29,023 nucleotides of DNA from an uncultured Clostridia bacterium. GTDB taxonomy: Bacteria > Bacillota > Clostridia > Christensenellales > Aristaeellaceae. The position numbers and the translations under genes were made by a program. The stretch lies in NCBI GenBank assembly GCA_934647165.1, contig CAKUFA010000033.1:1-29023 (forward strand), read 5' to 3'. Position 1 is the first letter of the stretch. Each line of letters begins with the position of its first letter. Positions 1 through 7,976 of this stretch are shown piece by piece. A model generated the notes under the pieces. It was not told the origin of the DNA. It did no database searches and saw nothing but the letters and a program-made list of their open reading frames with translations.

Positions 1-164
1 TCATCCTTTTCTGCCTGATGCGTGGCATCAACAAGTTGATGAGCATTGGCAAAAAGAAGGAAGAACCTGCTGCACCTACTACGAAAAAGTGCCCCTATTG
101 CAAGATGGATATTGCCATTGACGCAACGCGCTGCCCACACTGCACCAGCCAACTGGAACAGTGA
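1..164 (+). CDS. mscL: Large-conductance mechanosensitive channel MscL, C-terminal part (5' end outside window)
   Basis: The window opens inside this gene, reading in the frame that starts at base 3, with a TGA stop at 162-164; 53 residues are visible. They begin with the end of the second membrane helix (ILFCLMRGINKLM), followed by a lysine/glutamate-rich cytoplasmic linker. The tail is a four-cysteine zinc-ribbon-like segment (CPYC ... CPHC). The GINKL motif and the KKEEPAAPTTKKCPYC type of tail are familiar from Firmicute MscL proteins, where MscL acts as a membrane emergency valve that opens on hypo-osmotic shock. The pore-forming first helix lies outside the window, so completeness cannot be judged. 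A terminator follows at 241-269. Confidence 0.88.
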   Translation, partial: ILFCLMRGINKLMSIGKKKEEPAAPTTKKCPYCKMDIAIDATRCPHCTSQLEQ

Positions 165-240
165 AAAACACAGTGTGCTGTGAAGGAAAAGGCTCCTTCG
201 AAACGAATTTTCTTTCACATTTTTCCAGAAAAGCCGAAAG

Positions 241-269
241 CGGACGGGTGAAAAGCCTGTCCGTTTTTG
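241..269 (+). terminator. Rho-independent terminator after mscL
   Basis: CGGACGGG at 241-248 pairs with CCTGTCCG at 256-263 (one G-T wobble) around a 7-base loop and is followed at once by TTTTTGT. It lies downstream of the mscL stop and just upstream of the aroK promoter. Confidence 0.8.
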
Positions 270-292
270 TGTTGCAGCAGATTTCGAAACGC

Positions 293-321
293 TTGCAAAA
301 CGGCAAGAGAATCTCTATAAT
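293..321 (+). promoter_or_regulatory. Sigma-A-type promoter of aroK
   Basis: TTGCAA at 293-298 and a perfect TATAAT at 316-321 are separated by 17 bases. Transcription would start near 328, which leaves ATG 333 almost without a leader and favours ATG 345 as the start codon. Confidence 0.75.
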
Positions 322-344
322 GGAGAAAAGAAATGAGGGATGAT

Positions 345-848
345 ATGAACATCACGCTGATTGGTATGCCGGGAAGCGGCAAGAGCACGGTTGGCAAAGC
401 CTTGGCGAAGCGCATGGGGATGCAGTTTGTGGATGTGGATCGGGTGATAATCCAGCAAACGGGGAAAACATTGGCACAGATTATTGACGAAGTGGGCGAT
501 GATGGCTTTCGGCAGGTGGAGAACCGGGTCAACGCTTCACTGAATGTGACTAATGCAGTGATTGCACCGGGAGGTAGTGTGATTTATGGCGAGGAAGCCA
601 TGGCGCATCTGCGGGACATCAGCACGGTTGTTTATTTGCAGGTGACGCATGATGAACTGCTGCGCCGCCTGGGCGACCTGCATGCCCGCGGGGTGAGCAT
701 TCGTCCCGGGCAAACGTTTCGGGATCTGTATCATGAGCGGTGCCCCCTTTATGAAAAGTATGCGCATGTGGTGATTCCGACAAAGGGCTTGCGGTTTGAA
801 GCTGTGGTGCAGCAGGTGGAAGAGACTGTTGCCGGAAAGATGATTTGA
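345..848 (+). CDS. aroK: Shikimate kinase
   Basis: This 167-residue protein is the usual size for AroK-type shikimate kinases, which phosphorylate shikimate at the 3-hydroxyl with ATP in the chorismate pathway. The P-loop GMPGSGKST is at residues 7-15. It is followed by the DVDR motif that contacts substrate and magnesium, an FRQVE motif with the substrate-binding arginine, and the APGGSV loop matching the family's GGG shikimate loop. An RP-containing lid segment precedes the C-terminus. ATG 345 is chosen over the in-frame ATG 333 because the promoter -10 box at 316-321 implies a transcript start near 328, and GAGGG at 335-339 is suitably placed before 345. The gene appears monocistronic; no other aromatic pathway gene is visible. 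Gluconate-kinase-like relatives are less likely given the motif set. Confidence 0.87.
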   Translation: MNITLIGMPGSGKSTVGKALAKRMGMQFVDVDRVIIQQTGKTLAQIIDEVGDDGFRQVENRVNASLNVTNAVIAPGGSVIYGEEAMAHLRDISTVVYLQVTHDELLRRLGDLHARGVSIRPGQTFRDLYHERCPLYEKYAHVVIPTKGLRFEAVVQQVEETVAGKMI

Positions 849-887
849 AAGCGCTCGTTGTACCTGAGGGACAAGGCCAGAAACAAG

Positions 888-945
888 AAAAAAGGGGCAG
901 ACCATGCTGCAGCAGCTTGAAGGCTGCGAACACGGTCTGCCCTTT
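888..945 (-). terminator. Terminator of lysA (minus strand)
   Basis: GGGGCAGACC (894-903) pairs with GGTCTGCCC (934-942), with an inner GCAGC/GCTGC stem between them. Read on the minus strand, the hairpin runs into CCTTTTTTCTTG. It sits 47 bases after the lysA stop. There is no comparable T-run on the plus strand, so any role for aroK is doubtful. Confidence 0.8.
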
Positions 946-991
946 GAACTTAACGGTATTGTGGAAAAACCAGGATCATCAGAAAAACCTG

Positions 992-2263
992 TTATTTTCT
1001 TTTGACACCGAGGGCTTCGGCAGCCGGGTCAATGTCGAGGGTGGCAAAGTAGTCCTGCGGGGTTTCCGCACGGCGAATCATGCGATAGGAACCATCCGTG
1101 GTGTAGAGAATTTCCGCGGAGCGCAGTCTGCCGTTGTAATTGTATCCCATGGAGAAGCCGTGAGCGCCCGTATCGTGAATGACCACCAGATCGCCATCCT
1201 TGATTTCCGGCAAGGCTCGGTTAATGGCAAACTTGTCATTGTTTTCACACAGGGAACCGGTCACATCATATACGTGGTCGCAGGGTGCGTTCCGTTTGCC
1301 GCACACAGTGATGTGGTGATAAGCGCCATACATGGCGGGACGCATGAGGTTGGCGGCACAGGCATCCAATCCTACATAGTGCTTATAGGTGTCCTTATGA
1401 TGGGTGGCATGGCTCACCAACCAGCCATTGGGGCCGGTCATCCAACGGCCAAGCTCGGTTTTGATGGCAACGCCGCCATTGGGGAAAACTTCCTCATAAG
1501 CTTTGCGTACACCCTCACCGACCGCGGCAATGTCCGTTTTTTTCTGCTCAGGGCGATAGGGAATACCCACGCCGCCGGACAAATTGGCAAAGGCAAAGGC
1601 CAGGCCGGTTTTTTTGGCAAGATTACGCCCGCAAGTGAAGAGGATTTTTGCAAGCGCTGGATAATAGGCGTTGTCAATGGTGTTGGAGGAAAGGAAGGCG
1701 TGCAGGCCGAAACGCTTTGCGCCCAGTGCTTTCAGCTGCGCAAGCCCCTCTTCCAGCTGCGCGTAGGTGAAGCCGTACTTGGCCTCGCCCGGGTTGCCCA
1801 TGATTGTACCGCTGATTTTGAAATCTCCGCCGGGATTGTAGCGGCAGCAGACACATTCCGGCACGCCGCCGTGCTTTTGCAGAATGTCAATGTGGGTGAT
1901 ATCATCCAGATTGACATAGGCGCCCAGTGCGCGGGCATGGTCAAACTCCTCATCGGGCATGGCATTGGCGGAAAACATGATATCCCGCCCATGGAAACCA
2001 CAGGCGTCAGCCAGCGTCAGTTCTGTATCGCTGGAGCAGTCTACGCCGCAGCCCTCTTCCTTGAGAATGCGCAAAATGGCCGGGTTCGGCAACGCCTTCA
2101 CAGCAAAGTACTCCTGGAAATCCTTGCACCAGGAAAAGGCAGCGTTCAGCGCACGGGCGTTTTCGCGGATTCCGCGTTCGTCATAAAGGTGAAAAGGTGT
2201 GGGATACAGTGCCGCAGCGCCCTCAAAAACTTCGTCGGACAAAGAGAAATTCGGCATGTGCAT
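992..2263 (-). CDS. lysA: Diaminopimelate decarboxylase
   Basis: The 423-residue product is a fold-type III PLP decarboxylase that converts meso-diaminopimelate to L-lysine in the cytoplasm. Visible family marks are the PLP lysine in YFAVKALPNP (K56), a GCGVDCSS segment, the glycine-rich LSGGVGIPY phosphate loop, ELGRW, and a C-terminal HDTGAHGFSMGYNYNGR segment typical of LysA. Two in-frame ATGs compete (2263 and 2257). The GGAG ribosome site lies 3 bases before the first and 9 before the second, so the shorter MPNF start is quite possible. A promoter is at 2297-2325 and a terminator at 888-945, so the gene is transcribed alone. The pathway partners dapF and dapL lie about 24 kb away on the other strand. 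No lysine riboswitch is possible because the leader is only some 30 bases. Confidence 0.92.
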   Translation of the reverse strand: MHMPNFSLSDEVFEGAAALYPTPFHLYDERGIRENARALNAAFSWCKDFQEYFAVKALPNPAILRILKEEGCGVDCSSDTELTLADACGFHGRDIMFSANAMPDEEFDHARALGAYVNLDDITHIDILQKHGGVPECVCCRYNPGGDFKISGTIMGNPGEAKYGFTYAQLEEGLAQLKALGAKRFGLHAFLSSNTIDNAYYPALAKILFTCGRNLAKKTGLAFAFANLSGGVGIPYRPEQKKTDIAAVGEGVRKAYEEVFPNGGVAIKTELGRWMTGPNGWLVSHATHHKDTYKHYVGLDACAANLMRPAMYGAYHHITVCGKRNAPCDHVYDVTGSLCENNDKFAINRALPEIKDGDLVVIHDTGAHGFSMGYNYNGRLRSAEILYTTDGSYRMIRRAETPQDYFATLDIDPAAEALGVKRK

Positions 2264-2296
2264 CAGCTCCGATCATCATCTGTAGAACCGGGTATC

Positions 2297-2325
2297 AATG
2301 TAGCATAATTGCAAAAGAGATGCAA
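2297..2325 (-). promoter_or_regulatory. Promoter of lysA (minus strand)
   Basis: On the minus strand TTGCAT (2325-2320) and TACATT (2302-2297) are 17 bases apart, with a TGC extended -10 directly before TACATT. The resulting leader is about 30 bases. Confidence 0.6.
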
Positions 2326-2386
2326 GTTTTTTCCCTGTTTTCTGGGAAGAAAAGCGGAAAGGGACAGGAAGAATCGCAGTTGTGTG

Positions 2387-2427
2387 AAAAAAGGCGGGAT
2401 CAGGGAGCCATGGCTCCCTGATCCCGC
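2387..2427 (-). terminator. Terminator of psuK-psuG: perfect 34-base palindrome plus T-run
   Basis: Positions 2394-2427 form a perfect palindrome of 34 bases centred on CCATGG. On the minus strand it is followed by C and six T residues (2392-2387). It lies 35 bases beyond the psuG stop. Confidence 0.88.
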
Positions 2428-2461
2428 GGGAAAGCATTATCTTCCGGTATCCCGCAGAAGA

Positions 2462-3379
2462 TTACTTGCACATGGCTTTTGCAATGGCTGCACCCAGCTT
2501 CACATTATTGTAAACCAGCTGGATGTTCGCTTCCAGGCTCTTGCCGCCCGTCAGCTTCTGGATCTTATCCAGCAGGAAGGGCGTGGTGGCCTTGCCATGG
2601 ATGCCCTTTTCTTCACACTCGCGGATGGCCGCGTCGATATTCTCATTGATATAGGCGGCGTCCATGGAATACTGCTCGGGGATGGGATTGGTCACCAGCA
2701 TGCCGCCCTGCAGCCCGCAGTCCAGCTTGGCCTGGAAAGCCGCAGCGATTTCCTCGGGGGTATCCAGGCGATAATCTACCTGGAAGCCGGAATGCGAGGT
2801 GTAGAAGGCAGGAAGCTCCTTGGTGCCGTAGCCGATGACCGGTACGCCCTTGGTTTCCAGATATTCCAGCGTCAGACCCAGATCCAGGATGGACTTTGCA
2901 CCGGCGCAGACCACCAACACAGGGGTCATGGCGAGCTCTTCCAGGTCAGCGGAAATATCCATGGTGGTTTCAGCGCCGCGATGAACGCCGCCGATACCGC
3001 CGGTGGCAAACACCTTCACGCCTGCCATGGCGGCAGCGATCATGGTGGTGGTCACGGTGGTGGCGCCATCCTCGCCCTTGGCGAGCAGCACAGGCAGGTC
3101 GCGGCGGCTGGCCTTGGGCACATCCAGGCCGCGCTTGCCCAAATATTCAATTTCCTCTGCGGTGCAGCCAACTGTGAGTTTACCCTTGATGATGGCGATG
3201 GTGGCGGGCACAGCGCCGTTTTCGCGGATGATCTTTTCTACGTTCAATGCCGTTTCCACATTCTTGGGATAGGGCATGCCATGGGAGATGATGGTGGATT
3301 CCAGCGCAACAACGGGTTTTCCGGCATCCAGTGCAGCCTGCACTTCAGGGGCGACGGAAAGGTACTTCTTCAAATTCAT
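2462..3379 (-). CDS. psuG: Pseudouridine-5'-phosphate glycosidase
   Basis: The 305-residue product matches the PsuG family, which reversibly splits pseudouridine 5'-phosphate into uracil and ribose 5-phosphate by cleaving the C-C glycosidic bond. Recognisable segments are VALESTIISHGMPYP with the active-site glutamate E27, the VPKASRRDLP lysine region, a GATTVTTTM nucleotide loop, FATGGIGGVHRGAE, and a NPIPEQYSMD segment near the C-terminus. Length is typical. The start is preceded by GGAGG lying within the psuK stop region, only 4 bases after that gene, so the two are translated together. With PsuK next door this is a complete two-step pseudouridine salvage module. No nucleoside transporter is visible nearby. 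Confidence 0.94.
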   Translation of the reverse strand: MNLKKYLSVAPEVQAALDAGKPVVALESTIISHGMPYPKNVETALNVEKIIRENGAVPATIAIIKGKLTVGCTAEEIEYLGKRGLDVPKASRRDLPVLLAKGEDGATTVTTTMIAAAMAGVKVFATGGIGGVHRGAETTMDISADLEELAMTPVLVVCAGAKSILDLGLTLEYLETKGVPVIGYGTKELPAFYTSHSGFQVDYRLDTPEEIAAAFQAKLDCGLQGGMLVTNPIPEQYSMDAAYINENIDAAIRECEEKGIHGKATTPFLLDKIQKLTGGKSLEANIQLVYNNVKLGAAIAKAMCK

Positions 3380-3383
3380 GACT

Positions 3384-4316
3384 TCATTCCTCCGTTTGCT
3401 TCATGAGATTCTGAACCTGCGAAAGGGTGACAGTGGGGCTGACGGCGCTATCTGCCTGTGCGCAGATGGCGGATGCGGCCTGACCCATGTGCGCCATGCC
3501 GTGAATGACAAGCCCCATGGTATAGCCCACGGCGGCCGCGGCAATGAAGGCATCGCCGCAACCGGTGGTGTTGACAATGTGGGCAGGGCAGCAGGGCTGA
3601 ATGCCGCTGCTGTTGCCATCCGTATAATACACGCCCTGCGCACCCAGGGAGATGAACACACGTTTAACCCCCTTGGACAACAGAATGCGCCCGGCCTGTT
3701 CCAATCCGCGCAGTCCCTCAATTTCAACGCCGGTGAGCAGGGCTGCTTCAGGGCGGTTGGGCTTGAGGGTTACAAAACTGCCCAGGCAGGCCTTGAGCTT
3801 TCCGGCTTTTTTCACGGATACGGGATCCGCTACCAGCGGGCAGGAACAATGCGTGGCAAGGTAATGGATGGAGTCTTCCGGAATGTTGGCATCCACCACC
3901 ACCAGATCAGCGGTGCTTAGCACATCCCGGCAGCTTTCCAGGTATTCCGGGGTGATGGCGTTGCAAATCTCCATGTCGGATACAGCAGCATAGATTTCGC
4001 CGTCAGCGTCATTCAGGCACAGATAGGTACTGGTGCGGCCGCCGGGCACCGTTCGGGCGTAGGTCAGGTCAATGCCCGCGATGGCGCATTCCTGCCGGAC
4101 ATGCGCGGCGTTCGGATCTTCGCCAAGCACGGTGAGCATGGTGACTCTTGCGCCCAATCGGGCAAGATTTTCGGCAATGTTGCGCCCAACGCCGCCCAGC
4201 GTGACTTTCACGTGTCCGGGATTGGAGTCGCCTGCGCGCATCGCTGTGCTGGCGGTGCCGCTGATATCTACATTGATCGCCCCAACGACGACCATCCGCT
4301 GTTGCTGCATGATCAT
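3384..4316 (-). CDS. psuK: Pseudouridine kinase (PfkB family)
   Basis: A 310-residue PfkB/ribokinase-fold sugar kinase. The N-terminal signature GGVGRNIAENLARLG and the C-terminal signature NTTGCGDAF, with the catalytic aspartate, are both intact. Several PfkB kinases look alike from sequence alone. The assignment to pseudouridine, giving pseudouridine 5'-phosphate, rests on the position 4 bases upstream of psuG in the same transcript. ATG 4316 has AAGGAT about 7 bases upstream, and an alternative ATG is at 4310. The gene has a near-consensus promoter at 4362-4390, divergent from that of the peptidoglycan-binding protein. Confidence 0.88.
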   Translation of the reverse strand: MIMQQQRMVVVGAINVDISGTASTAMRAGDSNPGHVKVTLGGVGRNIAENLARLGARVTMLTVLGEDPNAAHVRQECAIAGIDLTYARTVPGGRTSTYLCLNDADGEIYAAVSDMEICNAITPEYLESCRDVLSTADLVVVDANIPEDSIHYLATHCSCPLVADPVSVKKAGKLKACLGSFVTLKPNRPEAALLTGVEIEGLRGLEQAGRILLSKGVKRVFISLGAQGVYYTDGNSSGIQPCCPAHIVNTTGCGDAFIAAAAVGYTMGLVIHGMAHMGQAASAICAQADSAVSPTVTLSQVQNLMKQTEE

Positions 4317-4361
4317 CCGCCCATCCTTGCATCAAAATTCGGTATCTATGGTGCAGAGAAC

Positions 4362-4390
4362 ATTATAATGAGGTGCAAGGCATTCGTCAA
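4362..4390 (-). promoter_or_regulatory. Sigma-A-type promoter of psuK-psuG
   Basis: On the minus strand TTGACG (4390-4385) and a perfect TATAAT (4367-4362) are spaced by 17 bases, giving a leader of roughly 40 bases before psuK. Confidence 0.82.
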
Positions 4391-4472
4391 GACAGAAGCT
4401 GGCGGATTCCGACTTTTATGCGGGGAGCAAGAACGGACACAGATATGTTTTGTAACAAAAAAGTCATAACTA

Positions 4473-4501
4473 TTTACAAAAACGTTAAAAGATGATATAC
4501 T
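4473..4501 (+). promoter_or_regulatory. Sigma-A-type promoter of the peptidoglycan-binding protein gene
   Basis: TTTACA (4473-4478) and TATACT (4496-4501) are separated by 17 bases. It is divergent from the psuK promoter. Confidence 0.78.
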
Positions 4502-4545
4502 GTGTCCATCATGCGTGATGGAACGCAACAAGGAGGCTGTCTTGG

Positions 4546-6387
4546 ATGGGAAAGCGGAGAATTATAGCGCTGGCGGCGGTGCTGCTGTGGAGCACGGCGG
4601 CGTTGGCCGTGGCGGATACCTATGCCACACTGCGCTATAACGATCAGGGCACGGCGGTGCAGCAGCTGCAGGTGGCGCTGAATAAGCTGGGCTATTCAAC
4701 AGGCGGCACGGAAGGAAAATACGGCCCGGCAACGGAAAAAGCTGTGCGGAAATTCCAGCAGGATCACGCGCTGACAGTGGACGGCAAGGCCGGGCAAAAT
4801 ACCCAGTCGCTTTTGTATCAGCTGGCAGTGGGCAACGGAAGCACTTCCGATACAACAACGACCAAGGGCTATTTCGGCGGCAACTATGACAAGATGGAGT
4901 ATGGTTCCCGCGGCACGCGGGTGACCAAGCTGCAACAGGCGCTGAATACCCTGGGTTTTCAGGCCGGCAAAGCAGATGGCCGCTTTGGCGCGGGCACGCA
5001 GCAGGCTGTGGTTGCTTTTCAGCAGGCACAAAAGCTGACGGCGGATGGCAAAGCCGGTAAAAATACCTTAACCCGCATTGAGCAGGTGCTCAGCGGGCAG
5101 GCGCCGAACAATACGCCTGCGCCGGTAAACCCAACCCCCACACCAACGTCGAACGGTTTTGGCACCGTGCCGGGACGCACGCTACGCAAGGGCTATCAGG
5201 GAGACGATGTGAAGAGCGTGCAGACCCGCCTGAAGGCGCTGGGGTACCTGAGCGGGAATGTTGACGGCAAATATGGCACGGGTACCATGGCGGCGGTGTC
5301 GGCTTTCCAGGCGGCTAATGGACTGACCGTGGACGGACTTGCGGGCAGCGGTACGTATAAGGTGCTGTATTCGGCTGATGCGAAGAGCGCACCCAGTTCC
5401 ACACCTACCCCTGCCAGCACTGTGCCGACACGCACCCTGCGCCCGGGTGATGAAGGGGATGACGTGAAAAACGTGCAGACCCGCCTGAAAGCGCTGGGTT
5501 ACCTGCCTGGAAATGTTGACGGCAAATACGGCACAGCTACAGCAGCGGCAGTGACGGCCTTTCAGCAGCGGAACGGGCTGACAGCAGACGGAAAGGCAGG
5601 CGGTAACACCTACAATGTGCTGTTTTCCGACAGTGCAAAGGCCGCCGGCAGCACAACGCCCACAGACGATATCGGCATTGCGCCGACGCGCACCCTGCGC
5701 TCCGGTGATGAGGGAGATGACGTGAAGAGCCTGCAAAAGCGCCTGAAAACGCTGAAGTATTACACCGGCTCGCTGGACGGCAAATATGGCTCGGGCACCG
5801 TTGCGGCAGTGGTATCCTTCCAGCGCATCAACGCGCTGATCATGGACGGCGTGGCAGGCACAAACACCATCAAAAAGCTGTTCTCAACCTCCGCCAAGGA
5901 GTATGAGCCGGGTGTTGATGACAGCACAGGCACTGCTGTTGCACCGGATAAATCGACCATTCGGCTGATGCATTGGTACAGCGAAGTGAAGCCCATTCTC
6001 AAGGGGCAGAAGTCCATTTATATTTACGACCCTGCCACAAAGATCAGCTTCACACTGCATCTGTACTCGCTGGGACGACACGCGGATGTGGAACCCATGA
6101 CGGCGGACGACACGGCGAAAATGATGCAGGCATTCGGCGGCGTTGCCACATGGACGCCCAAGTTCGTTTATGTGAAGCTGCCCAATGGCCAGTGGACGGT
6201 AGCCACCATGCATAACGTGGCGCACGGCGGCCAGAGTATCAAGAATAACAATTTCAACGGACAAAACTGCGTGCACTTCCTGCGGGATATGAGCGAGTGC
6301 ATTAAGAAGGATCCCAAGTATGGTGTGACGAACCAGAATGTTCTCCGCTCCGGCTGGAAAGCCCTGACCGGAGAAACGGTGAACTGA
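4546..6387 (+). CDS. Secreted protein with five peptidoglycan-binding repeats and an unassigned C-terminal domain
   Basis: 613 residues. A signal peptide (KRR, hydrophobic core, cleavage near AVA-D at residue 23) is followed by five PG_binding_1-type repeats at about 27-93, 116-182, 211-277, 296-362 and 382-448, each with the G-x-VxxLQ-x-L...DGKYG..T..AV..FQ..NGL..DG.AG..T pattern. Repeats 3-5 are near-identical and joined by Ser/Thr/Pro-rich linkers, which points to recent internal duplication. Residues 470-613 form a separate domain that I cannot assign. It has conserved-looking H512, H556, H560-GG and an NGQNCVHF motif (C575, H577) that could be a Cys/His catalytic site. AAGGAGG is 9 bases before the ATG. 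Expected location is the cell wall. It is transcribed alone from 4473-4501 and ends at the hairpin at 6417-6477. A role in wall hydrolysis or cross-linking is inference only. Confidence 0.85.
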   Translation: MGKRRIIALAAVLLWSTAALAVADTYATLRYNDQGTAVQQLQVALNKLGYSTGGTEGKYGPATEKAVRKFQQDHALTVDGKAGQNTQSLLYQLAVGNGSTSDTTTTKGYFGGNYDKMEYGSRGTRVTKLQQALNTLGFQAGKADGRFGAGTQQAVVAFQQAQKLTADGKAGKNTLTRIEQVLSGQAPNNTPAPVNPTPTPTSNGFGTVPGRTLRKGYQGDDVKSVQTRLKALGYLSGNVDGKYGTGTMAAVSAFQAANGLTVDGLAGSGTYKVLYSADAKSAPSSTPTPASTVPTRTLRPGDEGDDVKNVQTRLKALGYLPGNVDGKYGTATAAAVTAFQQRNGLTADGKAGGNTYNVLFSDSAKAAGSTTPTDDIGIAPTRTLRSGDEGDDVKSLQKRLKTLKYYTGSLDGKYGSGTVAAVVSFQRINALIMDGVAGTNTIKKLFSTSAKEYEPGVDDSTGTAVAPDKSTIRLMHWYSEVKPILKGQKSIYIYDPATKISFTLHLYSLGRHADVEPMTADDTAKMMQAFGGVATWTPKFVYVKLPNGQWTVATMHNVAHGGQSIKNNNFNGQNCVHFLRDMSECIKKDPKYGVTNQNVLRSGWKALTGETVN

Positions 6388-6416
6388 TGGCGCATGCAGG
6401 AATCCAATAAAAGAAA

Positions 6417-6477
6417 AACAGCGGACAAGCCTTTTCTCAGCCTCAAACAGGCTTAGGGAAAAGGCTTGGCCGCTGTT
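6417..6477. terminator. Bidirectional terminator between convergent genes
   Basis: AACAGCGG (6417-6424) pairs with CCGCTGTT (6470-6477), with an inner AAGCCTTTTC/GAAAAGGCTT stem. It is followed by ATTTTA on the plus strand and by TTTCTTTTATT on the minus strand. It separates the convergent peptidoglycan-binding gene and gatB. Confidence 0.85.
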
Positions 6478-6530
6478 ATTTTACGCAAAGACGGCTTTTC
6501 GGCTGTGGTGCATCTTTCGGGATGAAACCA

Positions 6531-7976
6531 TCATGAAGGGATTCCATCCAGTGCTTCATCCATCAGGTGCTGGAGGAGTACCGGGTTCGCACGGCCGGAG
6601 GATTGCGCCATGGCAGCGCCCATGAGCGCCTTCTTGAGGTTCTGCTTGCCGCGGCGGTATCCGTCCACCATATCCGGATGCTCGGCAATAGCACGGGCAA
6701 CATAGGCGCGCAATTCCTCCGGATCATTGAGCTGGAGCAAATGCTCCCGCTGGGCATAAGCGGCAGGATCTTCATCATGCAGCCACAGCGCTGCAATCAG
6801 CTTTTTGGCCGCGCCGCTGTTGATGGCGTTATTCTCCGCCATGGTGGCAATCTGCGCCATGTGCTCCGGTGCAATGGGAACGCTGGCTCCTTCGCTTTCC
6901 AACAGGCGGAAGACCTCTGTCAGCATCAGATTGCCAAGCGTTTTCACGGCATGGGTGGATTTGGCGGCCTGCTCAAAATAGTCCGCCAGCGCGCGGTCGC
7001 TCACCAGTTGCTCCGCCACGTAGGAAGTCAAGCCGAATTCGCGGATATAACTAGCTTTGCGCTCATCCGGCAGGCGAGGAAGCTCGTGCTTCCAGGCGCC
7101 CACCAGATCCTCCGCCAGCACAATGGGCGCAAGATCGGGGTCGGGAAAATAGCGGTAATCGTTCGCGTTTTCCTTGCGGCGCATGGCGGTGGTTTTGCCG
7201 CTTCGTTGATCGAAGCGCCGGGTTTCCTGCACGATGGCTTCACCCTTTCGCACCGCTTCCACCTGTCGGCGATACTCTTCCTCAATGGCACGCTGCACGG
7301 ACTGGAAGGAGTTGAGGTTTTTCATCTCTGTGCGGGTGCCGAAAGGTTCGCCGGGCTTGTGGATGGAAAGGTTCACATCGCACCGAAGGCTGCCTTCGTT
7401 CATCCGACAATCGCTGACACCTGTGTAAGCAATCACGGCGCGCAGCTTGCGAAGGTAACTCACGGCCTCCTGAGGGGTGCGGATATCCGGCTCGGACACA
7501 ATCTCGATGAGCGGAACGCCGCAGCGGTTGCAGTCAATCAGCGTGCCCTTTTCGGGGTCGTGCACCAGCTTGCCTGCATCCTCTTCAATGTGAATGCGGG
7601 TGATGCCGATGGTTTTGGCGCCTTGCTCGGTTTCAATGGCAAGGCGGCCGTTCAGGCAAAGGGGCAGGTCATACTGGCTGATCTGGTAAGCCTTGGGCAA
7701 ATCTGGATAGAAATAATTCTTTCTGTCCTGCTTGGAAAAACGGGCGATGGTACAGCCTGTGGCAAGGCCTGCCAGCACGGCATAGTGCACAACTTGACGG
7801 TTGAGCACGGGCAGTGTGCCGGGGAAACCCATGCACACGGGACAGCACTGTGTGTTGGGGGCAGCGCCGAAGGTGGTTTCGCAGTTGCAGAAAATTTTGG
7901 TGCGGGTTTTGAGCTCCACATGCACTTCGAGGCCGATAATCATTTCATAGCCGTCTATCATTTTCCATGCGGCCAT
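6531..7976 (-). CDS. gatB: Asp-tRNA(Asn)/Glu-tRNA(Gln) amidotransferase subunit B
   Basis: 481 residues, the usual GatB length. GatB activates the misacylated tRNA and receives ammonia from GatA to give Asn-tRNA(Asn) or Gln-tRNA(Gln). The N-terminal IGLEVHVELKT motif is intact. The zinc-site cysteines CNC (C30, C32) and CCPVC (C44, C45, C48) follow. YFYPDLPKAYQISQYDLP and the RIHIEEDAGK metal/ATP-site segments are present, and a YqeY-type helical tail ends the protein. The start ATG shares one base with the gatA stop (TAATG), with AGGAGG just upstream inside gatA, showing translational coupling. It is the last gene of the aspS-gatC / gatA / gatB operon and ends before the convergent terminator. 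Confidence 0.96.
   Translation of the reverse strand: MAAWKMIDGYEMIIGLEVHVELKTRTKIFCNCETTFGAAPNTQCCPVCMGFPGTLPVLNRQVVHYAVLAGLATGCTIARFSKQDRKNYFYPDLPKAYQISQYDLPLCLNGRLAIETEQGAKTIGITRIHIEEDAGKLVHDPEKGTLIDCNRCGVPLIEIVSEPDIRTPQEAVSYLRKLRAVIAYTGVSDCRMNEGSLRCDVNLSIHKPGEPFGTRTEMKNLNSFQSVQRAIEEEYRRQVEAVRKGEAIVQETRRFDQRSGKTTAMRRKENANDYRYFPDPDLAPIVLAEDLVGAWKHELPRLPDERKASYIREFGLTSYVAEQLVSDRALADYFEQAAKSTHAVKTLGNLMLTEVFRLLESEGASVPIAPEHMAQIATMAENNAINSGAAKKLIAALWLHDEDPAAYAQREHLLQLNDPEELRAYVARAIAEHPDMVDGYRRGKQNLKKALMGAAMAQSSGRANPVLLQHLMDEALDGIPS

Noticed and set aside
182..199. GAAGGA/TCCTTC stem just after mscL
   Set aside because: Six-base stem without a T-run. The better hairpin at 241-269 explains termination.
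845..2308. Long open frame on the plus strand opposite lysA
   Set aside because: It mirrors lysA in antisense, has no ribosome site or recognisable domain, and arises from GC-rich codon use in the real gene.
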